A stretch of 64,000 nucleotides of DNA from 2-12-FULL-35-15 sp036386835 (lineage in GTDB: Bacteria; Bacteroidota; Bacteroidia; 2-12-FULL-35-15). Location of the stretch: assembly GCA_036386835.1 (NCBI GenBank), contig DASVUX010000041.1:169617-233616 (forward strand). Reading direction: 5' to 3'. Within the stretch, counting starts at the first letter, position 1. Each line of letters begins with the position of its first letter. The position numbers were made by a program, and so were the translations under genes. Positions 38,251-47,629 of this stretch are shown here, one piece after another. The notes under the pieces were generated by a model. That model was given only the letters and a program-made list of their open reading frames with translations, was not told the DNA's origin and searched no databases.

Positions 38251-40923
38251 ATGCATCTATTAAAGTTATTTTCCATCAGAAAGGAAGCCCTAGTGCTGCT
38301 TCTTTCAATGAGCTCATTTACAATTCTTGCCCAGGATAATGTCGGGATCGGCACGAACACTCCGGACGCCAGCGCTATTCTCGAGATGCAGTCAACATCC
38401 AAAGGAGTTTTAGTCCCAAGAATGAATACCGCACAGATGAATGCCATTGCTTCACCTGCGAATGCCTTATTGATCTACAACACCGATTCAATGTGTTATT
38501 TCTTTTATCGTTTACCAACAACTTCATGGATCTCACTTTGTGCAGCAACAGGATCGGGAAGTGGAGCTACGGGAGCCACAGGGCCAACCGGAACTCCAGG
38601 TATAGTGGGAGCAACAGGCGCAGTAGGGAATACCGGTGATCCGGGCCCAACGGGTAGTGTGGGGACAACTGGTGTAGCTGGAGTAACAGGCGCAACTGGG
38701 GCAGACGGAATAACTGGTGCTATAGGTAATACAGGTGTGACAGGCGATGTCGGGGCAACGGGAGTCGCAGGCATAACCGGTGCGACAGGAAGTGATGGAA
38801 CAACAGGCGCCATGGGAAACACCGGTGCAACAGGTATAGCAGGAACTGACGGAAGTACCGGTGCTACGGGCGTAGGCATTGTCGGTGCAACAGGAGCTAC
38901 AGGAGCTAACGGTGCTGTCGGCCCAACCGGCTTTGGTATGGGTACTGCAGGAAATACAGGTGCGACCGGTGCTACAGGAACTGCCGGTGCCAATGGAACA
39001 AACGGAACAAACGGTACCAATGGAACAAATGGTTTTACTGGAGCAACCGGAACAGCAGGAGTAAACGGAACAAACGGAACGAATGGTGCTACAGGAGCAA
39101 CTGGAGCTGCAGGAACAAATGGTATAAATGGGACTAACGGAATTAATGGTGCTACCGGAGCAACGGGTACAGCAGGTATTAATGGTACAAATGGAACAAA
39201 TGGTTCTACAGGAGCAACCGGAGCTGCAGGAACAAATGGTATAAATGGGACTAACGGAATTAACGGTGCTACAGGAGCAACGGGTACCGCTGGAGTCAAC
39301 GGTGCCAATGGAACAAATGGTTCTACAGGAGCAACCGGAGCAGCAGGAACAAATGGTATAAATGGCACTAACGGAATTAACGGTGCTACAGGAGCAACAG
39401 GAACCGCAGGAGTTAATGGGACTACTGGTTCAACAGGAGCGACAGGTGCTGCGGGTGTGAACGGTGCAACCGGAACGACTGGCAGTACAGGACCAACAGG
39501 GCCGGATTGGACTATATCAAGCTCGTCATTTAATAGTAACGGCACACTCAATATTAATACTTCTATTCCATCCACAATTACTTCCACCAATGCAGCCTGG
39601 CTTGTAGGTGGAAATACGCTGGCTGCAACAGGTAATCTCGGCACCCTTTCCAATAATCATGTCGATCTCATAACCGGCGGGACTGTTCGGGGCCGTTTAA
39701 GTAACCTCGGTGAATTTTTTATTGGCACTACCAATACTGTTCTCGGGGGGGACCTGATGAATTCAGTAGGAAATGCAGTATTCCCTTGGGCTGTTAATGG
39801 TTATACGAATTTTAATGGTGGCGGAGTATACGGGGCAATTCAAGGCGCTAACAATACTACATTTGCAGCTATACAGGGTGAGAACAATTCTACTACCGGT
39901 AATTTTAATTCCGCAGCTGTCAGAGGTATTAACAGCAGTATTACTGCAGGAACAGGATTTAGAGCTTTGGCTGCTACAGGGCCAAGAACTGGGATAACAG
40001 GAACTTTCACACAAACTGGTTCTTATTCATTTGGTGTTTACGGTTCCAGCCCCAGCGTTACAATCCGAACAGCTGCCCTGTTTGGGGATAATGGAGGAAA
40101 CTCAATGGGAGCAGTGGGTTACTATGCTTCCAATGGAAATGATTATTCATTTTATGCTTTCGGCAATGTTGTTGGACTCGATTTTAGCCAGGGGGGTGCA
40201 GCCGGAATCTCTACCTATAGTGGTAACACGAACAGGACAATGAATGGCAGTGGGATAACAGAACCCACCTCGATGATTGGTTTAGGGGTGTATGGCGGTG
40301 TTATGGGCGGTTGGGTCCGTGGACTAGAATATGGTTTTCATGCGAAAGGACACAGGTATGGTTTGTATGTTGATGGTACCACTTTCACTAATAGCCCTAT
40401 CACGCAACTTTTAAATACCGGGGAAGATAACAGGATACCCGTCAGGGCCACCATGGGGATGACAACAGATGTTCAATCCAGGGGAAAAGCTCAGCTGGTA
40501 TCAGGGCAGGTTTTTATACCATTCAATACAGACTTCCGGAAGGTCATTTCGGATCCCGAAGATCTTGTCATTACGGTAACTCCTACCGGGAATAGTAATG
40601 GCGTTTTCGTTTCTTCAGTAACAACAGAAGGTTTTACTGTGTCGGAAAATAACGGGGGCTCATCAAATGTACCACTTTCATGGATCGCTCTGGCAACAGT
40701 AAAAGGATATAGTGATGTATCCGGTATTACACCATCAGAGGTGACTTCCAGTGATTTTGACACCAAAATGATGGGGGTGATGTATAATGAGAACAATTCA
40801 GAGGGTACTCCTACTCCGATCTGGTGGGATGGTTCACAAATCAGATTTGACCAGCCTCCGCCAAAGAAAATCATTCCTTCTGTGAATTTATCGAGGTCAA
40901 TGCCAGGTGCGAGCCGGCGGTAA
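38251..40923 (+). CDS. Secreted collagen-like fibre protein 1
   Basis: An 890-residue protein. Signal peptide 1-28 (ends ILAQ); conserved head ~29-95 (DNVGIGTNTPDASAILEMQ, KGVLVPRMNT, LLIYNTDSMCYFFYR); collagen-like G-x-T/G-x-N stalk ~104-419 (GATGATG, NGTNGING triplets, few Pro); tail 420-890 with LVGGNTL, NNHVDLITGGTVRGRLSNLGEFFIGT, then a Gly-rich beta region and a C-terminal domain with KAQLVSGQVFIPFNTDF and WIALATVKGY. Start ATG 38251 is used because an in-frame upstream start would lie inside the previous gene and its terminator. No T9SS sorting domain is visible. Bacterial collagen-like proteins form trimeric stalks, so a surface fibre with a variable tip is likely. Binding target unknown. 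Confidence 0.8.
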   Translation: MHLLKLFSIRKEALVLLLSMSSFTILAQDNVGIGTNTPDASAILEMQSTSKGVLVPRMNTAQMNAIASPANALLIYNTDSMCYFFYRLPTTSWISLCAATGSGSGATGATGPTGTPGIVGATGAVGNTGDPGPTGSVGTTGVAGVTGATGADGITGAIGNTGVTGDVGATGVAGITGATGSDGTTGAMGNTGATGIAGTDGSTGATGVGIVGATGATGANGAVGPTGFGMGTAGNTGATGATGTAGANGTNGTNGTNGTNGFTGATGTAGVNGTNGTNGATGATGAAGTNGINGTNGINGATGATGTAGINGTNGTNGSTGATGAAGTNGINGTNGINGATGATGTAGVNGANGTNGSTGATGAAGTNGINGTNGINGATGATGTAGVNGTTGSTGATGAAGVNGATGTTGSTGPTGPDWTISSSSFNSNGTLNINTSIPSTITSTNAAWLVGGNTLAATGNLGTLSNNHVDLITGGTVRGRLSNLGEFFIGTTNTVLGGDLMNSVGNAVFPWAVNGYTNFNGGGVYGAIQGANNTTFAAIQGENNSTTGNFNSAAVRGINSSITAGTGFRALAATGPRTGITGTFTQTGSYSFGVYGSSPSVTIRTAALFGDNGGNSMGAVGYYASNGNDYSFYAFGNVVGLDFSQGGAAGISTYSGNTNRTMNGSGITEPTSMIGLGVYGGVMGGWVRGLEYGFHAKGHRYGLYVDGTTFTNSPITQLLNTGEDNRIPVRATMGMTTDVQSRGKAQLVSGQVFIPFNTDFRKVISDPEDLVITVTPTGNSNGVFVSSVTTEGFTVSENNGGSSNVPLSWIALATVKGYSDVSGITPSEVTSSDFDTKMMGVMYNENNSEGTPTPIWWDGSQIRFDQPPPKKIIPSVNLSRSMPGASRR
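39040..39430 (+). repeat. 117-bp (39-codon) higher-order repeat in collagen-like stalk 1
   Basis: GATGATGTAG starts recur at 39040, 39157, 39274 and 39391, each 117 bases apart, with near-identical DNA (for example the segment encoding TNGINGTNGIN at about 39114, 39231 and 39348). Three full copies and a partial fourth are present. Confidence 0.85.
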
Positions 40924-41043
40924 TTCCGTGTTAAAAATTATTTTTACAAAAGTTTCGCGAATCCGTTATTACGAGCTTTAATGATAGATAAAAATAAGAT
41001 TTGGAGATTTTTTTCTATTTTTATCTAAACTTTACACAGAGCT

Positions 41044-43503
41044 ATGTCTCGATTTATTATCGCAATAACAAAAAAAACTACTGCTGTTTTATTTTTAACA
41101 GTAGCCTTATATACTACATCCTATTCACAGGACAATGTGGGGATCGGTACTAACACTCCTGATGCCAGCGCTGTTCTCGAGATGCAGTCAACATCCAAAG
41201 GAGTTTTAGTCCCAAGAATGAATACAGTGCAGATGAATGCAATTGCTTCACCTGCGAATGCCTTATTGATATATAATACCGATTCCATGTGTTACTTCTT
41301 TTATCGGGGGGTACCTGTTTCTGCATGGGTATCTTTATGCTCTATGCCAGGGAGCGTTACAGGCATTACCGGTGCTACAGGGGCAACAGGAGCTGTGGGA
41401 AGCAACGGTGCAACAGGAAATACGGGAGCCACGGGCGATCCGGGAGTTACAGGTGCTACGGGAACAGCAGGTAGTAATGGTTCAACCGGTGCTACGGGAG
41501 CAGGAATCACAGGAACTACAGGCGCTACGGGTGCTACAGGTATGGTAGGTCCGACCGGGTTTGGTGCAGGCTCTGCAGGAGCAACAGGAAACACCGGTGC
41601 TACCGGAATTGCAGGAGCAACAGGTGCAACCGGCTCCACGGGAGCCACAGGGTTGAATGGCATAGCAGGCAATACCGGGGCAACAGGCGCTACGGGTATC
41701 ACTGGTACTACAGGAGCCACAGGGGCTGCAGGATTAACCGGATCTACTGGAAACACCGGATCTACAGGTGCAACCGGCAGCGCAGGAACGGCAGGCGTAA
41801 CAGGTAACACAGGAAATACGGGAGCTACCGGCCCTGCATGGACCATCACTTCAAATAATTTCAATTCTAACGGAACACAGGCGATTGTTACATCAATCCC
41901 TTCTACCATAACTTCTACACAAGGTGCATGGTTAACAACCGGGAATTCGGCCTTAACAGCCGGTACTAATTACATCGGAACCAATGATGCCGTGGATTTT
42001 GTAATAAAAACAGCAGGAACTGCAGCAGCCAATGAGCGCATGAGAGTGATGGGCGCTGCAGGCAATAATGGAAATGTAGTAATCAACCGGGTTGCACCCG
42101 TAAGCCCCACTACTGATATACTTTCAGTCTTTGGTTTCGGAACTGCCGGTGCAATTAATCCGGTTGCCACAATGGAATACCCTATCAATGGTTATAGCGC
42201 AAATTCTGCAGCAGGGCTTTATGGGGCAAACACCGGTGACGGACAAGGTGCATGGGGTTCTTCAGTTACCACCGGGATCGGGGTCTTCGGAGATAATGAT
42301 AACGTGGGAACGGGAGTATGGGGAGATAACTTTGGAACAGGGATAGGTGTTGTAGGCAGCTCTCTCTCAACAGGTACGGGGGTTGTAGGTACGAATACAG
42401 CAGGCGGAATTGGTGTCTACGGATTTATGCCGGCAACATCAACCGCTGCAGGCATTGCGGTTTTTGGAGAAAACACAGGCCTTGGAGAAGGTGGAATGTT
42501 CGAAATTGCGAATGCAGCAAATGCCCGCACCGCCCTTTGGGGAATCACTAACGGCACCGGCCGTGCAGCAGAGCTTCAGCAAAACAATGCGGCCAGTACA
42601 TCTCTGGCATTGGGTATATTTAATTCGGGTACAGGCAGGTCGGCAAACATACAGCAATCAGCTGCAGTATATAATAACCAGGTGGTTTTCGCATCGAGTG
42701 TTGCGCCCAGTGTCAGCACAGCGAATCATGCGGCAATCTGGGGCCAGACAGCAGGTATACAGGCAGGGGTTTTCCTTGCTTCCCTAAACAATAACGGTAC
42801 TGTAGCGGTTGTAGCACAGGCATCTTCAGCTACTGCAATTAACTCCACGGGATTATTTGCGTCTACAGCTGGTACGGGTGCTACGGCAGTAGGTGTTCTT
42901 GGCCAGGATCCTGTTGGCGGTGGCGGATTCGGGGTATTTGCAAATGGCAACCTCGGAGCTTCGGGTACAAAACCTTTTATGATTGATCACCCGTTGGATC
43001 CTGCAAATAAATTCCTGAAACATTATGCAATGGAATCTCCTGAGGTTCTGAACCTGTATCGGGGGAATGTTATTTTAGATGGTTCGGGCCAGGCAAGCGT
43101 TTCTCTTCCCGATTATTTTACTTCTATCAACAAAAACTTTTCATACCAGCTTACCGCGATCGGATCACAAAGCAACGTTTATATACAACAGGAGATCCGT
43201 AACGGAGTATTTGTGATTGCCGGCGGAAAGCCAGGACAAAAGATCTCATGGGTTGTTTATGCTGAACGTAATGATCCATACCTGCAGCAGTATCCTGAAG
43301 AAAGAAATGTGGAGCTTGTTAAAACAGGTGATGAACAAGGGAAATATTTAAGGCCGGAATTATTCGGACAACCAAAAGAATCGGGACTCTTCTTTAAATT
43401 TGAAAGGAAACCTGCTGAAGAAGCTCAGATAAGCACACCAAGTTATAATCACAAACTGAATTTAAAACCGGCTGTTAAAACAGCTAAAAACAAAAAAAGA
43501 TAA
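41044..43503 (+). CDS. Secreted collagen-like fibre protein 2
   Basis: An 819-residue protein. N-terminal hydrophobic signal ~1-29 (ends SYSQ); head ~30-95 almost identical to that of fibre protein 1, including a run of about 50 identical bases (from 41175, matching 38382); G-x-T stalk ~104-265, shorter than in its neighbours; then a beta-rich region with repeated GVWGDN/GVFGDN/GVVGTN-like pentapeptide-style units (~400-480). The C-terminal domain ~655-790 begins MIDHPLDPANKFLKHYAMESPE and contains GNVILDGSGQASVSLPDYF and FSYQLTAIG, a module I have seen at the end of large repetitive secreted proteins but cannot assign a function. No T9SS sorting domain. It follows fibre protein 1 by 120 bases. 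Confidence 0.8.
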   Translation: MSRFIIAITKKTTAVLFLTVALYTTSYSQDNVGIGTNTPDASAVLEMQSTSKGVLVPRMNTVQMNAIASPANALLIYNTDSMCYFFYRGVPVSAWVSLCSMPGSVTGITGATGATGAVGSNGATGNTGATGDPGVTGATGTAGSNGSTGATGAGITGTTGATGATGMVGPTGFGAGSAGATGNTGATGIAGATGATGSTGATGLNGIAGNTGATGATGITGTTGATGAAGLTGSTGNTGSTGATGSAGTAGVTGNTGNTGATGPAWTITSNNFNSNGTQAIVTSIPSTITSTQGAWLTTGNSALTAGTNYIGTNDAVDFVIKTAGTAAANERMRVMGAAGNNGNVVINRVAPVSPTTDILSVFGFGTAGAINPVATMEYPINGYSANSAAGLYGANTGDGQGAWGSSVTTGIGVFGDNDNVGTGVWGDNFGTGIGVVGSSLSTGTGVVGTNTAGGIGVYGFMPATSTAAGIAVFGENTGLGEGGMFEIANAANARTALWGITNGTGRAAELQQNNAASTSLALGIFNSGTGRSANIQQSAAVYNNQVVFASSVAPSVSTANHAAIWGQTAGIQAGVFLASLNNNGTVAVVAQASSATAINSTGLFASTAGTGATAVGVLGQDPVGGGGFGVFANGNLGASGTKPFMIDHPLDPANKFLKHYAMESPEVLNLYRGNVILDGSGQASVSLPDYFTSINKNFSYQLTAIGSQSNVYIQQEIRNGVFVIAGGKPGQKISWVVYAERNDPYLQQYPEERNVELVKTGDEQGKYLRPELFGQPKESGLFFKFERKPAEEAQISTPSYNHKLNLKPAVKTAKNKKR

Positions 43504-43544
43504 TCATTATTATTTTTATTTTTTATTAACCTCAAAAAACGGAT

Positions 43545-45476
43545 ATGGTAAATTTTAATCGCGGTTTCACAAAAACAATTCTACTGGTTGCTTTCATAAG
43601 CTCCTTTAATTTCCTAAAAGCTCAGGATAATGTGGGGATAGGGACCAACACGCCTGATGCAAGTGCGATCCTTGAAATGCTCACCACTAACAAGGGTGTA
43701 TTGGTACCACGCATGAACACTGCGGGAATGCTTGCCATTCCGGCACCAGCCAACTCGTTACTGATCTATAACACAGATTCGATGTGTTATTTCTTTTACC
43801 GGCAGCCTACCTCCAGCTGGACCTCTCTTTGTTCGGTGACAGGTGGCGGTACCGTAGGGGCAACTGGCGCTACAGGTGCAACCGGCATTGCAGGAATAAA
43901 TGGTGCAACCGGTAGTACGGGAGCAACTGGTGATCCGGGGGCGACAGGAGCTGCCGGAACAAACGGTGCTACCGGGGATCCGGGAGCAACGGGTGCTGCA
44001 GGCATGAATGGAGCTACTGGTGATACCGGGCCTACGGGTGACCCAGGCGCTACAGGTATGGCAGGAGCCACAGGTGATGTAGGCGCTACTGGTGCAATAG
44101 GAGCTACCGGGGATACCGGTGCAACAGGTATGGCCGGGACTACAGGTTCTACAGGTGCAACAGGTGATACAGGAGCTACCGGGGCAACAGGAGCTACCGG
44201 GGTTGGAACAGCCGGAGCAACTGGTAGTACAGGGGCAACAGGTGCCGTGGGACCAACAGGTGTAGGCTTGGGGACCCCAGGAACCACCGGAGCCACAGGA
44301 GCAACCGGGAGTACAGGGATTGCAGGTGTTACCGGAGCTACAGGCGCTAATGGAACAAACGGTTCTACGGGTGCTACCGGGGCTGCAGGGACAAATGGAA
44401 CAAATGGAACCAACGGGGCAACAGGTGCTACCGGGGCTACCGGAACAGCAGGTACTAATGGAACAAATGGAACCAACGGGGCAACAGGTGCTACCGGGGC
44501 CACAGGAACTGCGGGCACAAATGGTACTAACGGAACAAATGGTACAAATGGAGCGGATGGCGCTACAGGGCCGACAGGGCCGACATGGACGTTATCAACT
44601 CCTGCATTTAATACCAACGGTACCTTAACGGTTAATGGAACAGCCGGTTCAGGCGGACCTGTGACTACCACTTCACAAGCATGGCTCGTTGGTGGTAATT
44701 CTTTGACCGCAACCGGTGCGCTTGGAACAATCAGCAACAATCATGTTGATTTAATTACAAACAATATCATTCGCGGGCGACTCAGTACCCTTGGTGAATT
44801 TTTTATTGGCACAACAACTACAGCTCTTGCCGGTGATCTTATGAACGGGGTTGGTAATGCCGCTTTCCCGTGGGCTATAAACGGTTATACAACACAAAAC
44901 GGAGCCGGAGTATATGGATTACGTCAAGCCGGTGCAGTAGGTACATGGGGTTCTTTACAAGGTGAAACAGACGCTACAATTGGTGCCAATAACAGTTCTG
45001 TATCAGGTATTTCCGCTGGAAATACCCATCGTGGGGTTACAGGGCAGAAACCAGCCGGTGGTACAGGATGGGGAGGATTGTTCCTCAATGACCTTGGCTA
45101 TACCGGATTTTTCGGGGTTGCTTCCGACAGGAATGTAAAAAAGAACATTGTTCCTATTGCAAATGCGCTTGCAAGAATTCAACAGCTGCAGGGAAGCACG
45201 TACCAATATGCAGAGCCTTATTCAGAGTTTCTTGGGGGCAATGATGTAACCTACGGCTTCATGGCGCAGGATGTGGAAGCAGTGTTCCCTGAAATGGTTA
45301 AGGAAAAGTCATTTACCCCAAATAACAGCCGATCTTTCAAAACCAATACACCAGCTATAAATATCAAGTCGGTGAGTACAATCTCCCTTATTCCTGTACT
45401 TGTTGAGGCAATTAAAGAGCAACAAAAACAGATAGAAGAGTTAAAAGCCAAACTGAATGCTCTTGAACAAAAATAA
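43545..45476 (+). CDS. Secreted collagen-like fibre protein 3 with S74 intramolecular chaperone domain
   Basis: A 643-residue protein. Signal peptide ~1-26 (ends LKAQ); conserved head ~27-95; G-x-T/G-x-N stalk ~103-347 including GDPGATG triplets and a duplicated 63-base unit at 44418/44481; a middle region similar to fibre protein 1 (WLVGGNSL, NNHVDLITNNIIRGRLSTLGEFFIGT, PWAINGYT); then an S74 peptidase/endosialidase chaperone domain ~523-643 (ASDRNVKKNI with the Ser and Lys expected for self-cleavage, GFMAQDVEAVFPEMV), ending in a short coiled coil (EQQKQIEELKAKLNAL). In phage tail spikes and related proteins this domain drives trimerisation and then cleaves itself off. A trimeric fibre is therefore likely. 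It is 41 bases after fibre protein 2, probably co-transcribed with it. Confidence 0.87.
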   Translation: MVNFNRGFTKTILLVAFISSFNFLKAQDNVGIGTNTPDASAILEMLTTNKGVLVPRMNTAGMLAIPAPANSLLIYNTDSMCYFFYRQPTSSWTSLCSVTGGGTVGATGATGATGIAGINGATGSTGATGDPGATGAAGTNGATGDPGATGAAGMNGATGDTGPTGDPGATGMAGATGDVGATGAIGATGDTGATGMAGTTGSTGATGDTGATGATGATGVGTAGATGSTGATGAVGPTGVGLGTPGTTGATGATGSTGIAGVTGATGANGTNGSTGATGAAGTNGTNGTNGATGATGATGTAGTNGTNGTNGATGATGATGTAGTNGTNGTNGTNGADGATGPTGPTWTLSTPAFNTNGTLTVNGTAGSGGPVTTTSQAWLVGGNSLTATGALGTISNNHVDLITNNIIRGRLSTLGEFFIGTTTTALAGDLMNGVGNAAFPWAINGYTTQNGAGVYGLRQAGAVGTWGSLQGETDATIGANNSSVSGISAGNTHRGVTGQKPAGGTGWGGLFLNDLGYTGFFGVASDRNVKKNIVPIANALARIQQLQGSTYQYAEPYSEFLGGNDVTYGFMAQDVEAVFPEMVKEKSFTPNNSRSFKTNTPAINIKSVSTISLIPVLVEAIKEQQKQIEELKAKLNALEQK

Positions 45477-45492
45477 TTAAGACCTATCATAT

Positions 45493-45536
45493 CCTAAACA
45501 AAAAACCGCTTTAATTAAGCGGTTTTTTTGTTTAGG
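45493..45536 (+). terminator. Strong terminator after collagen-like gene 3
   Basis: A near-perfect inverted repeat: CCTAAAC (45493-45499), A-tract and CCGCTT on the left, AAGCGG, T-tract and GTTTAGG (45530-45536) on the right, AATT loop. The flanking A and T runs let it act in both directions between the convergent genes. Confidence 0.88.
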
Positions 45537-45561
45537 AATAACCTGGATCGGGGAGCTTAAA

Positions 45562-45599
45562 AACAACGCAGCCATCCCGCTGAGGATGGCTGTGTTGTT
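45562..45599 (-). terminator. Terminator of gyrB
   Basis: Sixteen-base arms (45562-45577 and 45584-45599, one non-Watson-Crick position) around a six-base loop, ending with TTTTT on the minus strand, just downstream of the gyrB stop codon. Confidence 0.75.
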
Positions 45600-45616
45600 T
45601 ATCTGTTATAATCTAA

Positions 45617-47584
45617 TTATACATCAATCTTTGCATATTTCGCATTCTTCTCAATGAATTCCCTTCTCGGAGGCACCTCGTCACCCATGAGCATAGAGAA
45701 GATCCTGTCCGCCTCGGCAGCGCTTTCAATCGTTACCCGTCTTAATGTTCTGAACTCAGGGTTCATGGTCGTTTGCCATAACTGCTCCGCATTCATCTCT
45801 CCAAGACCCTTATAACGCTGAACATTCACTGTATTTTCTTTCCCCTCTCCTCCTATCTCGCGGATTGCAGTATTCCTTTCTTCTTCCGTCCATGCATAGC
45901 GCGACTGGTTTCCTTTTTTAACCATATATAAAGGAGGGGTTGCAATATAGATATATCCGCTTTCGATAAGCTCTTTCATATGGCGGAAAAAGAATGTAAG
46001 AATAAGTGTTGTGATATGGCTACCATCGACATCGGCATCACACATGATGACTACTTTGTGATAACGCAGCTTATCGATATTCAATGCTCTCTCATCTTCT
46101 GATGTTCCCCGGAATACTCCAAGGGCAGTAAAGATATTTTTGATCTCCTCATTATCATAGATCTTGTATTCCATTGCTTTCTCCACGTTAAGGATCTTAC
46201 CACGTAAAGGAAGGATTGCCTGGAATGCACGGTTACGGCCTTGTTTCGCAGTTCCACCCGCGGAATCTCCCTCGACAAGATAGATCTCACATGCTGCAGG
46301 ATCATTGTTCGAGCAATCCGATAATTTCCCCGGAAGGCCCGATCCTGTAAGCACATTCTTACGCTGAACCATTTCACGTGCCTTGCGGGCAGCGTGACGG
46401 GCAGTTGCAGCAAGGATCACTTTATCGACAATCGTACGTGCCTGTTTCGGATGTTCTTCAAGATAATTCTGGAGCATTTCACTCACAGCTATATCCACCG
46501 CGCCCATTACTTCGTTATTTCCGAGCTTGGTTTTTGTCTGCCCTTCAAACTGGGGCTCCTGCACTTTTACAGATATTACAGCTGTCAACCCTTCACGGAA
46601 ATCATCACCATTGATCTCAAGTTTAACTTTTGAAAGCAATCCTGATTTCTCAGCATAAGCCTTGAGGGTACGGGTCAGGCCTCTGCGGAAACCAGCAAGG
46701 TGTGTACCTCCTTCATGAGTATTGATATTATTGACATATGTATGAAGATTTTCAGAATACGATGTATTATACATCATGGCCACCTCTACAGGAATGCCGT
46801 TCTTTTCGCCTTCCATGTAGATCACGTCTTCGATCAGGCGCTCACGTGTTGCATCGAGGTATTCAACGAACTCACGCAGACCGCCCTGGGAATAATAATC
46901 TTCTGTAAGAGAATTACCATCTGCATCTTTTTCACGCAGGTCTGTCAAGGAAATATGGATTCCTTTATTTAAATAAGCCAGCTCGCGCAAACGGGCCGAA
47001 ATAATATCATAATGATAAACAGAATGGGTGAAGATGGAGGTATCTGGCTGGAACGTAACAATAGTCCCACGGTAATCGGTCGGACCGACTTCTTTCACAG
47101 GATATAATGGTTTTCCGATATTATACTCCTGGATATGCTCTTTTCCGTTCCGGTGAACATTTACAGTCAGGTGAGTTGACAGTGCATTCACACAGCTGAC
47201 ACCCACACCGTGCAATCCACCCGAAACTTTGTAGGAATCCTTATCGAATTTACCCCCGGCATGCAGCACAGTCATTACCACCTCAAGAGCCGATTTTTTC
47301 TCTTTCGGATGCATATCTGTAGGAATCCCGCGGCCATCATCCTTAACTGTTATTGAGTTGTTTTCATTGATGGTTACAAATATATTCTTGCAATGGCCTG
47401 CCAGTGCTTCATCGATAGAGTTATCCACCACCTCATATACAAGATGATGCAACCCTTTTAAGCCTATATCTCCAATGTACATAGCAGGCCGCTTACGCAC
47501 TGCTTCTAAACCCTCTAATACCTGAATGCTGTCAGCTGAATACTGAGTTGACTGAGCGTTTTTTTCGTTCACTGTTTCTTCCAT
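45617..47584 (-). CDS. gyrB: DNA gyrase subunit B
   Basis: ATPase subunit of DNA gyrase, which introduces negative supercoils with GyrA; 655 residues, normal for Bacteroidota and lacking the extra insert of enterobacterial GyrB. GHKL ATPase motifs: YEVVDNSIDEAL (Glu51, Asn55), DDGRGIP (82-88), GGLHGVGVSCVNALS (122-136). Transducer segment follows. TOPRIM motifs EGDSAGG, LPLRGKILNVEKA and MCDADVDGSHI, and the C-terminal QRYKGLGEMN. ParE is a paralogue, but the length and the overall motif context fit GyrB best. It is divergent from the VOC gene, with a matching -7 promoter box upstream. Confidence 0.96.
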   Translation of the reverse strand: MEETVNEKNAQSTQYSADSIQVLEGLEAVRKRPAMYIGDIGLKGLHHLVYEVVDNSIDEALAGHCKNIFVTINENNSITVKDDGRGIPTDMHPKEKKSALEVVMTVLHAGGKFDKDSYKVSGGLHGVGVSCVNALSTHLTVNVHRNGKEHIQEYNIGKPLYPVKEVGPTDYRGTIVTFQPDTSIFTHSVYHYDIISARLRELAYLNKGIHISLTDLREKDADGNSLTEDYYSQGGLREFVEYLDATRERLIEDVIYMEGEKNGIPVEVAMMYNTSYSENLHTYVNNINTHEGGTHLAGFRRGLTRTLKAYAEKSGLLSKVKLEINGDDFREGLTAVISVKVQEPQFEGQTKTKLGNNEVMGAVDIAVSEMLQNYLEEHPKQARTIVDKVILAATARHAARKAREMVQRKNVLTGSGLPGKLSDCSNNDPAACEIYLVEGDSAGGTAKQGRNRAFQAILPLRGKILNVEKAMEYKIYDNEEIKNIFTALGVFRGTSEDERALNIDKLRYHKVVIMCDADVDGSHITTLILTFFFRHMKELIESGYIYIATPPLYMVKKGNQSRYAWTEEERNTAIREIGGEGKENTVNVQRYKGLGEMNAEQLWQTTMNPEFRTLRRVTIESAAEADRIFSMLMGDEVPPRREFIEKNAKYAKIDV

Positions 47585-47621
47585 AATATCTTAATTGATT
47601 TGTGCCTGTTCTTGGGGCTAA

Positions 47622-47629
47622 CAAATATA
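47622..47629 (-). promoter_or_regulatory. Promoter -7 box of gyrB
   Basis: TATATTTG on the minus strand, a perfect match to the Bacteroidota -7 consensus TAnnTTTG, 37 bases before the gyrB ATG. No TTTG could be found at the expected -33 distance. Confidence 0.45.

Noticed and set aside
38505..39653. Long minus-strand open frame rich in Pro and Val (382 codons)
   Set aside because: It is the antisense of the G-x-T collagen-like stalk; the periodic codons have no stops on the other strand. The + strand frame has a signal peptide and conserved domains.
43796..44740. Minus-strand open frame of 314 codons, Pro/Val/Ala-rich
   Set aside because: Same artefact, antisense to the stalk of collagen-like fibre 3. 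The one at 41301-41909 is likewise antisense to fibre 2.
38251..45476. Prophage tail-fibre cluster
   Set aside because: The collagen stalks and S74 domain recall phage fibres, but all three proteins have signal peptides and no other phage genes, integrase or attachment sites are present.
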